Shown here: positions 27,959 through 35,212 of the stretch, one piece after another
How the letters are laid out: each line of letters starts with the position of its first letter
How positions within the stretch are numbered: position 1 is the stretch's first letter
NCBI RefSeq assembly: GCF_021412585.1
Contig: NZ_JAKCMI010000029.1
Span: 1 to 64,000 of the forward strand
DNA length: 64,000 bases
Reading direction: 5' to 3'
Source: Halomonas alkalisoli
GTDB lineage: Bacteria; Pseudomonadota; Gammaproteobacteria; Pseudomonadales; Halomonadaceae
The notes under the pieces: generated by a model
Seen by the model: the letters and a program-made list of their open reading frames with translations, nothing else
What the model was told of the DNA's origin: nothing
The model's database searches: none
Position numbers and translations under genes: made by a program

Positions 27959-28302
27959 GCGGCACCCCCCGTCCCTGGTCCTGGTCCTGGCATCGGCAGG
28001 CGCGCGGTGAGCTGGTTGAGCATGTGGCTCAGGCTATTCAACGAATCAGCGTCGGCGAGCTTTTGCGGTGGCAGGTAAACACTCATGCTCCACTCGGATC
28101 TGTAGCTACCATCGCCGCCTTTTTCCTTTTCCTGACGATGAGGTGGGATGATCGAAGCAGTGAGCGAGTGGGTGCCCCCTGAGTAATGGCAGCAAGCCTC
28201 GTACTCGGTGTGCAGGGTGATATCGACACAGATGTCCTGGATGCGCGCCATCAGGCAGCGGTGTGCCGTGGTCAGGCCGTGCAGGTGGGTAACGTTGTTC
28301 AT
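27955..28302 (-). CDS. Phage early protein, unknown
   Basis: This 115-residue protein (MNNVTHLHGLTTAHRCLMAR...) has a Cys/His pair in EACCHYSGGTHS and a proline/glycine-rich tail. It overlaps both neighbours by 4 bp. No domain was recognised. Confidence 0.6.
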   Translation of the reverse strand: MNNVTHLHGLTTAHRCLMARIQDICVDITLHTEYEACCHYSGGTHSLTASIIPPHRQEKEKGGDGSYRSEWSMSVYLPPQKLADADSLNSLSHMLNQLTARLPMPGPGPGTGGAA

Positions 28303-28487
28303 GCCGCACCTGCCTTCGCTTCGGCGCGGGCTATTTCTGCGGGGGTGAGCAGGTGGATACCACGACCGGCGGCGACGACGCAGGCGAGTCGGCCGGTGGC
28401 ATGCTCAATGGCTTGAATGGCTTTGATGCTGGTTATGGCGGCCGGGTGCAGGTACACCCGTGCCGGGGTGATGCTGTTGGTGTGCAT
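28299..28487 (-). CDS. Small phage early protein, first gene of the leftward operon
   Basis: This 62-residue protein (MHTNSITPARVYLHPAAITS...) is preceded by AGAGGAAAG, a good ribosome-binding site, which decides the start at 28487 over a longer frame. It is the promoter-proximal gene of the leftward early operon. Function is unknown. Confidence 0.62.
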   Translation of the reverse strand: MHTNSITPARVYLHPAAITSIKAIQAIEHATGRLACVVAAGRGIHLLTPAEIARAEAKAGAA

Positions 28488-28547
28488 TGCGCTTTCCTCT
28501 AACTCGTGGTGGGCGAGTAAGAGAAGCATTGCGCAACGTTTGGTTGT

Positions 28548-28553
28548 TGTCAA
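28548..28553 (-). promoter_or_regulatory. Candidate -35 of the leftward early operon promoter
   Basis: On the minus strand this is a perfect TTGACA, about 60 nt upstream of the start at 28487. The -10 candidate 17 bp further (AATGCT) is weak, so repressor or activator control is plausible. The nearby segment TGTTATGTC...GACTATAACA (28561-28587) is an imperfect palindrome that could be an operator. Confidence 0.4.
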
Positions 28554-28585
28554 TACGAAATGTTATGTCTGCTGGCGGACTATAA

Positions 28586-28609
28586 CAAAAAGGCCGGTGC
28601 TGACCGGCC
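28586..28609 (-). terminator. Intrinsic terminator after the repressor gene
   Basis: Read leftward, GGCCGGT pairs with ACCGGCC (28592-28609) and is followed by TTTTTGTT. It ends the repressor transcript about 30 bp past its stop and separates it from the leftward early operon. Confidence 0.85.
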
Positions 28610-28640
28610 GATATGTAGTGATGACTGGAGTGTGTCGGTG

Positions 28641-29315
28641 CTAGAGGTTGCCGCCGTGCCAGATGATGCGTCCGACGATAGTCAGCTGGGCCATGGCGTC
28701 ATCGGCGAGCTCTTCATCGGGATATCTGCGCTTGTCGTCATTGTCGCTGCGGATGATCCAGCGGCCGGTAATGCTGTGAACCAGGCGCTTGATCAGCAGT
28801 TCGCCATCGGGTCGGCGAATGACATAGATTTTGCCATTGCGGGGCTCGGTCTGGCTTTCATCCATCAGCACCACGTCCCCATCGAGGATGGTCGGCTCCA
28901 TGCTCATGCCTCTGGCATAGATAACATGCAGGTCATCTGGGTTTGCGCCCATGCGGTGCAGCCAGGAGCGCTTGAAAGCCAGGCCGCCATTGACCTCGAT
29001 GTGATCATTCATGTGACCATTGCCCAGCGATCCAGCGGCGGTGTATTGGTCAATGATGATGAAGTCGTCGTCCCCGTGCTGCTGCCTGTCTTCTTTTACG
29101 CCGTGGCTCTCTTCATCCAGCAGCCGCATCAGTGATGCGTCCAGGGCACGGGCGATCTTTCGCAAGTCGCCGATGTTGGGCTCTCTGCGATCCTTTTCAT
29201 AATTGGCAATTCTTGCTTGGCCCGCCGAGTCCCAGCCGCAATGCCTTGCCAGCTCTGCCTGGGTCAGGTTACGGGCCTCGCGCAGGGCGCGTATGCGCTG
29301 GCCGAGTGTGTTCAT
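28641..29315 (-). CDS. cI: CI/LexA-type phage repressor with S24 peptidase domain
   Basis: This 224-residue repressor has an N-terminal XRE helix-turn-helix (LTQAELARHCGWDSAGQARIANYEK). A linker carries the likely self-cleavage Ala-Gly in YTAAGSLG. The S24 domain has the catalytic Ser in RGMSMEPTILDGD and Lys in LLIKRLVHS. It should keep the prophage silent and be inactivated by RecA-stimulated cleavage in the SOS response. It is divergent from cro, with a 115-bp operator/promoter gap. Confidence 0.93.
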   Translation of the reverse strand: MNTLGQRIRALREARNLTQAELARHCGWDSAGQARIANYEKDRREPNIGDLRKIARALDASLMRLLDEESHGVKEDRQQHGDDDFIIIDQYTAAGSLGNGHMNDHIEVNGGLAFKRSWLHRMGANPDDLHVIYARGMSMEPTILDGDVVLMDESQTEPRNGKIYVIRRPDGELLIKRLVHSITGRWIIRSDNDDKRRYPDEELADDAMAQLTIVGRIIWHGGNL

Positions 29316-29360
29316 TCCGCGAAAATATCACGGTATGAAAAGGCCGGTGCAAACGATTGG

Positions 29361-29415
29361 TAGGGTTCGTGCTTGTGCGCATTGCAATCCGTTATTATAG
29401 TGGGGCATGAACCCT
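29361..29415. promoter_or_regulatory. Inverted repeat flanking the cro promoter (candidate operator)
   Basis: TAGGGTTC (29361-29368) and GAACCCTA (29408-29415) are exact inverted copies that flank the cro promoter. Paired repressor or Cro half-sites at such a place would allow looping or occlusion. Binding is not shown. Confidence 0.4.
29373..29401 (+). promoter_or_regulatory. Candidate rightward lytic promoter upstream of cro
   Basis: TTGTGC (29373-29378), 17 bp, then TATAGT (29396-29401) forms a good sigma-70 promoter about 30 bp upstream of the cro start. It sits between divergent repressor and cro genes, the expected place of a PR-type promoter. Confidence 0.65.
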
Positions 29416-29430
29416 ACGGAGTAACGGGGA

Positions 29431-29652
29431 ATGAACAGGATAATTGAGCTGCGAAACAAGCACCGCATCAAGCAAATAGACCTTGCTAATCAACTGGGCT
29501 GGCATCAGGCCCGGTTGAGCAATTATGAGCATGGTCGCCGGGGTCCTTCGCTGGAAGACAGTCGCGCTATCGTAACCGCGCTGCAGGCTCTGGGTGTTGA
29601 TTGCACGCTTGACGATGTTTTTCCCCCAAAGCATGAAGGTCAGGCCGCCTAG
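29431..29652 (+). CDS. cro: Cro-like helix-turn-helix protein
   Basis: This 73-residue protein is essentially one XRE-type domain: IIELRNKHRIKQIDLANQLG then WHQARLSNYEHGRRGPSLED. It is divergent from the repressor, the standard layout of a lambdoid switch, so it is probably the Cro counterpart. GGGGA precedes the start. Confidence 0.85.
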   Translation: MNRIIELRNKHRIKQIDLANQLGWHQARLSNYEHGRRGPSLEDSRAIVTALQALGVDCTLDDVFPPKHEGQAA

Positions 29653-29664
29653 GGAGGCGGCCTG
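29641..29664 (+). terminator. Perfect 10-bp hairpin at the cro 3' end
   Basis: CAGGCCGCCT (29641-29650) pairs with AGGCGGCCTG (29655-29664). It overlaps the cro stop codon. No T-run follows, so it may be a Rho-dependent or antitermination-controlled site (a tR1-like position). The 200 bp that follow to the CII-like gene hold no gene, only a CGCTTGC/GCAAGCG inverted repeat at 29806-29834. Confidence 0.45.
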
Positions 29665-29865
29665 ACCAGTGCCGGGGAACCTACCCACCATAGGTAATCC
29701 CCCGGCGGTGCTGGTGAATGTGGTTAGCAGTCACCAGACTTGTCGCAGAGAGGTTGAATGCCCACCACAGGCTTCTCTGCATGTGATGCACACCAAATGC
29801 GATCACGCTTGCAAGGATAACGCATTGGCAAGCGGATCGCATGGCAACGTAGCGGGAGTAATGCC

Positions 29866-30366
29866 ATGTCGAGGCGCCTACCGAATTCGCGCGATCGTGC
29901 CCAGCGCGAAGTCCTTCCTCTTTCCCTTGCCCTGTACCACGCTGCCCGGGACTATCCCGGTGGCATTAAAGCCGTCGCCGCGGTACACGGGATCAACCCC
30001 ACTACCCTGCAGCACAAGCTGAGCCCCACCCACGAACCGCACCGGCCGAACATCGATGACCTCGAGGCGGTGCTCGCCACTACCGGCGACGCCCGCATCC
30101 TGGATTCCCTGGGCGAGATGGCCGGGTGCATCTTCGTGTGCCCGTGCCCCAAGCATGTCGAGGGGCCAGTGGTCGGCCTGCTGGCATCGGTCGGTGAGCT
30201 GCAGCAGCGTGTGGCAGATACCGTCAAGACCCTGCACGAGAGCCTGGAAGATGGGGTGATACACCCCCACGAGGCGCGTGAGCTGCACCTGCGCGTGCGG
30301 CGGTTGATGGCGGCGTCGCTGGCGATCGAGGCGGCGGCGAACAACTACGCGGAGGGCGATGAGTAA
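29866..30366 (+). CDS. CII-family phage regulatory protein
   Basis: This 166-residue protein matches the phage regulatory CII family of Pseudomonas-type phages: LALYHAARDYPGGIKAVAAV, INPTTLQHKLSP, then PNIDDLEAVLATTGD and a C-terminal helical part. It probably regulates lysogeny or early genes. GGGAGT precedes the start. It overlaps the next gene by 1 bp. Confidence 0.8.
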   Translation: MSRRLPNSRDRAQREVLPLSLALYHAARDYPGGIKAVAAVHGINPTTLQHKLSPTHEPHRPNIDDLEAVLATTGDARILDSLGEMAGCIFVCPCPKHVEGPVVGLLASVGELQQRVADTVKTLHESLEDGVIHPHEARELHLRVRRLMAASLAIEAAANNYAEGDE

Positions 30367-30572
30367 TGGACAACGCCGATATCGCGCAGGATCTGATCGA
30401 GTATCGCCTTCAGCAGAGCCTTGCCGCACGCCAGGCGGCTCTGGCCAAAGCCGGCGTCGGGCCGGTGGAATGCGAAGAATGCGGCGAGGAGATCCCCGCT
30501 GCCCGCCGCGAGCGGTTGCCGGGCGTGACGACGTGCGTACCCTGCCAGACGATCAGGGAGGGGCGTCGGTGA
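30366..30572 (+). CDS. TraR/DksA-type C4 zinc-finger protein
   Basis: This 68-residue protein has CEECGEEIPAARRERLPGVT then TCVPCQ, the four-cysteine finger of TraR/DksA relatives. Such small phage proteins can enter the RNA polymerase secondary channel and mimic DksA plus ppGpp. Coupling to CII and primase genes fits early expression. Confidence 0.85.
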   Translation: MDNADIAQDLIEYRLQQSLAARQAALAKAGVGPVECEECGEEIPAARRERLPGVTTCVPCQTIREGRR

Positions 30573-31603
30573 ATTATGATCCTCTATCCCTCGACGAGCT
30601 GCGCCAGGCGCTGCAATACATTCCTGCCGATGACCGCGAAACCTGGGTCAGCATCGGCAACGCCTGCAAGACTGAATACGGCGACGATGGCTGGGAGCCC
30701 TGGAACGAATGGAGCGAGCAGGCGGCGAGCTACAGTGCGGGCGATGCCAAGGCGGTGTGGCGCAGCCTGAGCCCGGGCCATGTGCGCCTGGGTACGATTA
30801 TCAAGCTGGCTACGGATGGCGGCTGGAAACGCACGGAACGAGAGATGAGCGCGGCGGTCAGGCGGGAGCTGAAGGCTGCGGCGGAGGAGCGCCGGCGCAG
30901 GGCGGCTGAGAAGGTCGAGGCCGACCAGGCCAAGCTGGCCCGGATGCAACAGGCCGTGGCCGGTGCCTGCCGGCGGGTGATCGAGCAGCACCTGGTGGCC
31001 GAGGGGGAATCCCCCTATCTGCAGCGTAAGGGCGTCGGCGCCCATGGCGTGCTGTTTCCGAAGCGGGCGGTGGTAGTGAGCGTGGATAGCCAGCGCGAGC
31101 GGGTCGATATCTGGGCCGGTACCGATGTGAAGCTGTTCTTCGATGACCTGCCGAAGCCCCGCCCGGATCACCTGCACTTCTTCCACTTGCGCTCGAATGA
31201 CGTCGTCGTGCCGCTGCGGGATGCCCGCGGGCAGGTTTGGTCACTGCAAACGATCAATCACCTGGGCACCAAGCTGTTCCCCAAGTTCGGCCGCAAGTCT
31301 GGATGTTTCCACCTGATCGATCCCAGTCCCAACGAGATGCCGCCCATCGTGGCGATTGCCGAGGGCTACGCAACGGCGGCCAGCGTGTACGAGGCGACCG
31401 GCTGGCCGGTGGCCGTGGCGGTGGACCTGGGCAACATGGTGAAGGTGGCGCCTCTGATGCGGGCGATGTTCTCCGCTTCTCAGCTGATCCTCTGCGGTGA
31501 TGACGACCCGGATAGCCCGGACAATCCGGGGCGCACGAAGACGGCGGCACTGGCGGAAAGCCTGGGCTGTGCAGTGGCCTTTCCGAGCTTGGAGGCCGCC
31601 TGA
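30569..31603 (+). CDS. Phage primase (PriCT-2 and Toprim domains)
   Basis: This 344-residue protein has an N-terminal PriCT-2 type module (SLDELRQALQYIPADDRETW, SIGNACKTEYGDDGWEPWNEW in part). A basic linker follows, then a C-terminal Toprim-like fold with IVAIAEGYATAASVYEATGW and the acidic LILCGDDDPDS. The start is a GTG overlapping the zinc-finger stop (GTGA). It is followed by a VapE-type helicase, a common phage pairing for replication initiation. A classical CHC2 finger was not seen. Confidence 0.82.
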   Translation: MNYDPLSLDELRQALQYIPADDRETWVSIGNACKTEYGDDGWEPWNEWSEQAASYSAGDAKAVWRSLSPGHVRLGTIIKLATDGGWKRTEREMSAAVRRELKAAAEERRRRAAEKVEADQAKLARMQQAVAGACRRVIEQHLVAEGESPYLQRKGVGAHGVLFPKRAVVVSVDSQRERVDIWAGTDVKLFFDDLPKPRPDHLHFFHLRSNDVVVPLRDARGQVWSLQTINHLGTKLFPKFGRKSGCFHLIDPSPNEMPPIVAIAEGYATAASVYEATGWPVAVAVDLGNMVKVAPLMRAMFSASQLILCGDDDPDSPDNPGRTKTAALAESLGCAVAFPSLEAA

Positions 31604-33045
31604 TGGATTGGAATGATCTTCACCAGGCGCAGGGCCTGGATGCGGTGCGGCAGCAGCTCTTCTCCGCACTCGAGGCTGCCAATGATGCTTCACCCCCCAT
31701 CGAAAGCCTTGCGGCAGGCACCGAGAGTCCGCCATCCGGGCGTAAGCCTGAGGATGGGGTAGGAGACCCTGCCGACGCAGAGTGGCAATGGGTCGAAGAG
31801 CTGAGGCGAACTGACCGAGGGACCATCAAGGGGGAGCTAGGTAACGCCTACCTTGTGTTCAAGCACCACCCGGCATGGAAGGGGCTGCTGGCATTCAACT
31901 CCTTTACCCAGGAAGTGGACAAGCTGAGGGCGCCACCCTTCCCCAATGGTGAGGCCGGCAAGTGGCGCGATGCCGATGCCGGGCATGCGTTGGTGTGGCT
32001 GCAGCAGCAGATGGGCGTGCCGATCGGCCAGGTCAACGTGGCCGACAAGGCAGCGATGACCGTAGCCGACGAGCACCGATATCACCCGGTGGCCGATTAT
32101 TTGAAGAACCTGCCGGCGTGGGATGGTACGCCCAGGTTGGCGGGGCTCATGAGTCAGGTCTTCGGAGCGGACGATAACGACTACACGCAGCACCTGGGCG
32201 TTTCGATGCTGGTCTCGGCTGTGGCTCGGATACAAGAGCCGGGCTGCAAGGTCGATGAGATGATCATCCTCGAGGGCGGGCAGGGGCTGGGCAAGTCGAC
32301 GTGTATCCGCGAGCTGTTCGGCGCCGGCTGGTATGTGGAGCTTTCCGAGGCGCCCGACAACAAAGACTTCTTCCTGACGATCCAGGGGGCCTGGGCGGTC
32401 GAGATCGGCGAGCTGCAGTCGTTCTCGAAGGCCAACATCACCATGGTCAAGATGGCCATCACCCGCCGCGATGACAAGTTTCGCCCACCTTATGCGCAGC
32501 GCGCCATCAGCCACTTGCGACAATGCATCTTCATCGGTACCACCAACGCGACTGAGTACCTGATTGACTCCACAGGGGCACGTCGCTTCCTGCCCGTGGC
32601 TTGCCGCAAGGCAGATGTGGGGTATGTCAGCCAATGGCGTGAGCAGCTCTGGGCGGAAGCGTTGAAGCGTTACCGAGACGGATTCGAGTGGTGGAAGGTG
32701 CCAGTTGACCAGGCGGCCATTGAGCAGGATCAGCGCTACCTCGAGGATCCCTGGGAAGAGCGCATCGTTGACTACCTGGATGGTCATGCGCCCTCCAACG
32801 CCTATCCGGACTGGCGCAATGGCGGGGCGAAGTCTGCCTATATCAACAAGGTGACGACGAGGGAGCTCATGGAGCATGCCTTGCGCCTGGACGTGGCGAG
32901 GCAGGGCAAGCAGGAGCAGCGAAGGGTGGGGGACATCATGCGCCACCTGGGCTGGCTGAAGCAGCCTCAGCAGAGAATCGCTGGCTCGACGAAGCGGATC
33001 CGGCCATACCTGCGGCCAGGTGCCGACCCAGATTCGGAAAACTAA
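31603..33045 (+). CDS. VapE-family replicative ATPase/helicase
   Basis: This 480-residue protein has the VapE core: Walker A LEGGQGLGKSTCIREL near residue 225, an acidic Walker B-like WAVEIGELQSF, and the sensor FIGTTNATEYL. VapE/D5-like SF3-type ATPases unwind DNA at phage or satellite origins. It begins within the primase stop (TGATG). The next 280 bp downstream carry the iteron-like array. Confidence 0.85.
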   Translation: MDWNDLHQAQGLDAVRQQLFSALEAANDASPPIESLAAGTESPPSGRKPEDGVGDPADAEWQWVEELRRTDRGTIKGELGNAYLVFKHHPAWKGLLAFNSFTQEVDKLRAPPFPNGEAGKWRDADAGHALVWLQQQMGVPIGQVNVADKAAMTVADEHRYHPVADYLKNLPAWDGTPRLAGLMSQVFGADDNDYTQHLGVSMLVSAVARIQEPGCKVDEMIILEGGQGLGKSTCIRELFGAGWYVELSEAPDNKDFFLTIQGAWAVEIGELQSFSKANITMVKMAITRRDDKFRPPYAQRAISHLRQCIFIGTTNATEYLIDSTGARRFLPVACRKADVGYVSQWREQLWAEALKRYRDGFEWWKVPVDQAAIEQDQRYLEDPWEERIVDYLDGHAPSNAYPDWRNGGAKSAYINKVTTRELMEHALRLDVARQGKQEQRRVGDIMRHLGWLKQPQQRIAGSTKRIRPYLRPGADPDSEN

Positions 33046-33325
33046 GGATGATTTGTCACATGATCGGGGTTTGTCACATGTTCTGTCACATGATGGGTGA
33101 GGAAAAATCCTTTGCTAATCAATCGTGTCACCAGTGTCACCAGTGTCACCAGTGATTCGCGCACATATGCGCGCATGCGCACGCACGCGCATGTATATTT
33201 ATAGTTTTATATGTGACATATGTGACACTAGTGACAACGTTGATATATAAGAATTTTTCTTGTCACATGATACGAAGGTCTTATGTGACACATGTGACAG
33301 CCACTTACCAGCAGGGAGATTGACC
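33046..33325. promoter_or_regulatory. Iteron-like array with Z-DNA-prone core, candidate replication origin
   Basis: This non-coding region holds twelve TGTCAC/GTGACA hexamers. TGTCAC starts at 33054, 33072, 33084, 33126, 33135, 33144 and 33261; GTGACA starts at 33213, 33222, 33231, 33285 and 33294. Three are a perfect 9-bp tandem (TGTCACCAG, 33126-33152), and three in opposite orientation again lie 9 bp apart (33213-33239). Between these sets is 41 bp of perfect pyrimidine-purine alternation (33158-33198) followed by an AT-rich stretch. Its place beside primase and helicase genes suggests an origin. A transcription-control role is the alternative. Confidence 0.7.
33158..33198. repeat. Perfect alternating pyrimidine-purine tract (Z-DNA-prone)
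   Basis: Every step over 41 bp alternates pyrimidine and purine, mostly CG and CA/TG (for example CGCGCACATATGCGCGCATG at 33158-33177). Such tracts adopt left-handed Z-DNA under negative supercoiling. It is centred between two oppositely oriented triplet iterons. Confidence 0.85.
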
Positions 33326-33550
33326 ATGAGAAATCAAGGCACGCTTGAACAGCGTCAGCGGGAGGTCAGAGAGGAGCTGCAGGAACAGTCCGCGCTGGCG
33401 GTGGAGTCCTATCTGGTAGCCGCCATCGACATCCTCGATAGGAACCTCTCGCCAGAATTCTTCGAGAAGAATCCGCAGCTGCTCGGCGATATGGTCAAGG
33501 CGATGGCCATCCAGCACCAGGCAGATGTCGAGTTGGCGAAGAATCAGTAG
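33326..33550 (+). CDS. Small helical phage protein, unknown
   Basis: This 74-residue protein (MRNQGTLEQRQREVREELQE...) is charged and helical. AGGGAG at 33313-33318 fixes the start at 33326; the longer frame from a TTG would read through the repeat array. Its position after the putative origin suggests a replication or regulatory accessory role, but nothing is known. Confidence 0.65.
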   Translation: MRNQGTLEQRQREVREELQEQSALAVESYLVAAIDILDRNLSPEFFEKNPQLLGDMVKAMAIQHQADVELAKNQ

Positions 33551-33595
33551 CTCACGGCCACCCACCAGGCCCACCACCACGTAGGAGCACACCAA

Positions 33596-33976
33596 ATGAT
33601 CAAGGAAATGGACGAGCTGCTGCAGCACTGGGCAGACCAGCATCGAGGGCGGGGGTTGCGCCAGTGCAGCCCCCTGGGCGCCCTGGTTGAGTTTGGTGGC
33701 ATACCGCCACGCTCGAGTAACCCGAAGGGCAGCCGGGACCCGCTGGGGCTGGGTGAGCTTGACGAGGCGGCGTGGCAGATCGAGCAGGCCCTGCGCACGC
33801 TGCATGACAACCACCAGGTGCTGGCACATGAGCATTACCGCTGGAACGGCTACAGCGACGAGAAGGCAGCACGGCTTGGGCTGGCCCGCCAGACCTATTA
33901 TGACCGGCTGCACCGGCTGCATTATGAGCTGCAGCGTGCCCTGAAGGACCAATTCAAGCGGCAGCGGTATGCCTGA
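33596..33976 (+). CDS. Q-like late antiterminator/regulator
   Basis: This 126-residue protein ends in a sigma-like helix-turn-helix: HYRWNGYSDEKAARLGLARQ then TYYDRLHRLHYELQRALKDQ, typical of phage antitermination Q-type proteins. It is the last gene before the lysis cassette, the usual place for the late-gene regulator. DNA binding is inferred. Confidence 0.75.
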   Translation: MIKEMDELLQHWADQHRGRGLRQCSPLGALVEFGGIPPRSSNPKGSRDPLGLGELDEAAWQIEQALRTLHDNHQVLAHEHYRWNGYSDEKAARLGLARQTYYDRLHRLHYELQRALKDQFKRQRYA

Positions 33977-34246
33977 GACCGTTGCATTGTGGTATGACGC
34001 CGGGGCGAACCCCACACATTGCGGTATGAGCATTACTTGGTGGTTGATGCCACCGGAATCGAGGGCCATGATTCGCGTACCGTCACATAGCTGCGCCTGA
34101 TTCGAATCCCTGCGGTCACCTTGCATGGCACTTTCCCCCGGCATCTCGCCGGGGTTTTTGTTTCTTGCGCATGACGAACCGAGTTACTCCCGCCGTGGTG
34201 GGCGGTGCCGCCTTCGGGCGGCATTTTACTTTCTGGAGGCAGTGCG
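33977..34246 (+). promoter_or_regulatory. Late-region leader between the Q-like gene and the lysis genes
   Basis: This 270-bp gap should contain the late promoter and the antitermination (qut-like) site. It has a repeated ATTGNGGTATGA motif (near 33993 and 34017) and an intrinsic terminator at 34136. No clear -10/-35 pair stands out. A segment ending GGTCACC resembles a tRNA 3' end only superficially. Confidence 0.45.
34136..34159 (+). terminator. Intrinsic terminator in the late leader
   Basis: CCCCGGC (34136-34142) pairs with GCCGGGG (34148-34154) and is followed by five T. Located upstream of the lysis genes, it could be the barrier that a Q-type antiterminator must overcome. Confidence 0.85.
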
Positions 34247-34825
34247 ATGACGATTCGCTGGATTGATCGAGTCAAGGCGATCCCATCTGCCCCGCCCCAG
34301 GTGTGGACCGTGATGATCTCTGCCGGGCACAGCGATACCCAGCCTGGCGTTGTGGCCAACGGCTTTCGCGAAGCGGATATCGTGCTGGAGTTCCGGCAGC
34401 TGGTCAGTGCCGAGCTGTGCGAGCTGGGTATCAAGCACCTGCTTGACGGCGAGCCACACGAGAACCTGCCGTTGAGCCAGGCGGTGGACATAGCCAAGCG
34501 CTGCGATATTGCCGTGGAGTTTCACACCGACTCGGCATCGCCCAGGGCCAGCGGTAGCTGGACGCTCTCGCATGCCCCCAACAAGCCGCTGGGTGCCAAG
34601 CTGGCCCGCATGACTGCCGACACGCTGGGCATCGAGAACCGTGGGGCCCGCCCTGAGAATGCCGGCCATCACCATCGCCTGGCGTTCGTCTCGGATGGTG
34701 GGGGCATCATCCACGAGCTGTTTTTCCTGACCAACCCGCACGACTTGGCCGCCTACATGCAGCACAAGCAGGTGCTGGCCGGCGAGATCGCTGGCGTGCT
34801 GGCCACGGCAGCAAGAAAACCATAA
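34247..34825 (+). CDS. Endolysin: N-acetylmuramoyl-L-alanine amidase type
   Basis: This 192-residue protein has the zinc amidase (amidase_3-like) pattern: His in VMISAGHSDTQPGV, Glu in READIVLEF, His in VEFHTDSASPRAS and the catalytic Glu in IIHELFFLTNPHDLAAY. It would cleave peptidoglycan in lysis. TGGAGG at 34233 sets the start at 34247. There is no signal peptide, so release needs the holin that follows. Confidence 0.85.
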   Translation: MTIRWIDRVKAIPSAPPQVWTVMISAGHSDTQPGVVANGFREADIVLEFRQLVSAELCELGIKHLLDGEPHENLPLSQAVDIAKRCDIAVEFHTDSASPRASGSWTLSHAPNKPLGAKLARMTADTLGIENRGARPENAGHHHRLAFVSDGGGIIHELFFLTNPHDLAAYMQHKQVLAGEIAGVLATAARKP

Positions 34826-34861
34826 CCCGAAATGCGCAGGGCAGCCCCATGAGGTGGCCCA

Positions 34862-35212
34862 ATGAAAAGACAGAGAGATGCCATGTCCGGCCCGGATAAG
34901 GATCCGCAGTTCCTGCAGGCTGCTCTGGCGTATGTCGCGAATGCGTGGCCTCAGCTCTACGCCGCGGCGCTGGCGTTCGTTGTTGCCCTGGTGCGGAGCC
35001 TGCATTCTGGCACGAAGCGGAAGAAGAGCTGGATGGAGGCGGTGCTGTGCGGCTGCCTGACTCTGGCCGTATTCCCTGTCCTGCAGTACCTGGGCCTGCC
35101 CGTGAGCCTGGCTGCCGCCATCGGTGCGGTTATCGCATTCAAGGGTACCGAATGGGTTGGCCACAGGAGCGATGAGCTGTATCAGAAGCTTGTCGGACGG
35201 TGGCTGAAATGA
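34862..35212 (+). CDS. Lambda-S-family holin with dual-start motif
   Basis: This 116-residue protein has three hydrophobic segments, around residues 30-48, 58-75 and 81-95 (LYAAALAFVVALVRSL; MEAVLCGCLTLAVFPVLQYL; VSLAAAIGAVIAF), and a charged C-terminus, like lambda S. It has two possible starts: ATG 34862, after GAGGTGG, and ATG 34883, after AGAGAG. The longer form adds MKRQRDA, with three positive charges, matching the lambda holin/antiholin design. It lies 36 bp after the endolysin and overlaps the spanin gene. Confidence 0.85.
   Translation: MKRQRDAMSGPDKDPQFLQAALAYVANAWPQLYAAALAFVVALVRSLHSGTKRKKSWMEAVLCGCLTLAVFPVLQYLGLPVSLAAAIGAVIAFKGTEWVGHRSDELYQKLVGRWLK

Noticed and set aside
29669..30022. 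A 117-residue frame overlapping the CII-like start
   Set aside because: It is out of frame with the well-supported CII-like gene and has no domain or ribosome-binding site of its own.
33126..33152. Three 9-bp repeats considered as a CRISPR or minisatellite
   Set aside because: Units are too short, have no spacers, and belong to a wider two-strand hexamer array.
34090..34125. A TTCGAATCC segment ending GGTCACC that looks like a tRNA 3' half
   Set aside because: The T-stem does not pair properly and no matching acceptor or anticodon arm lies upstream.
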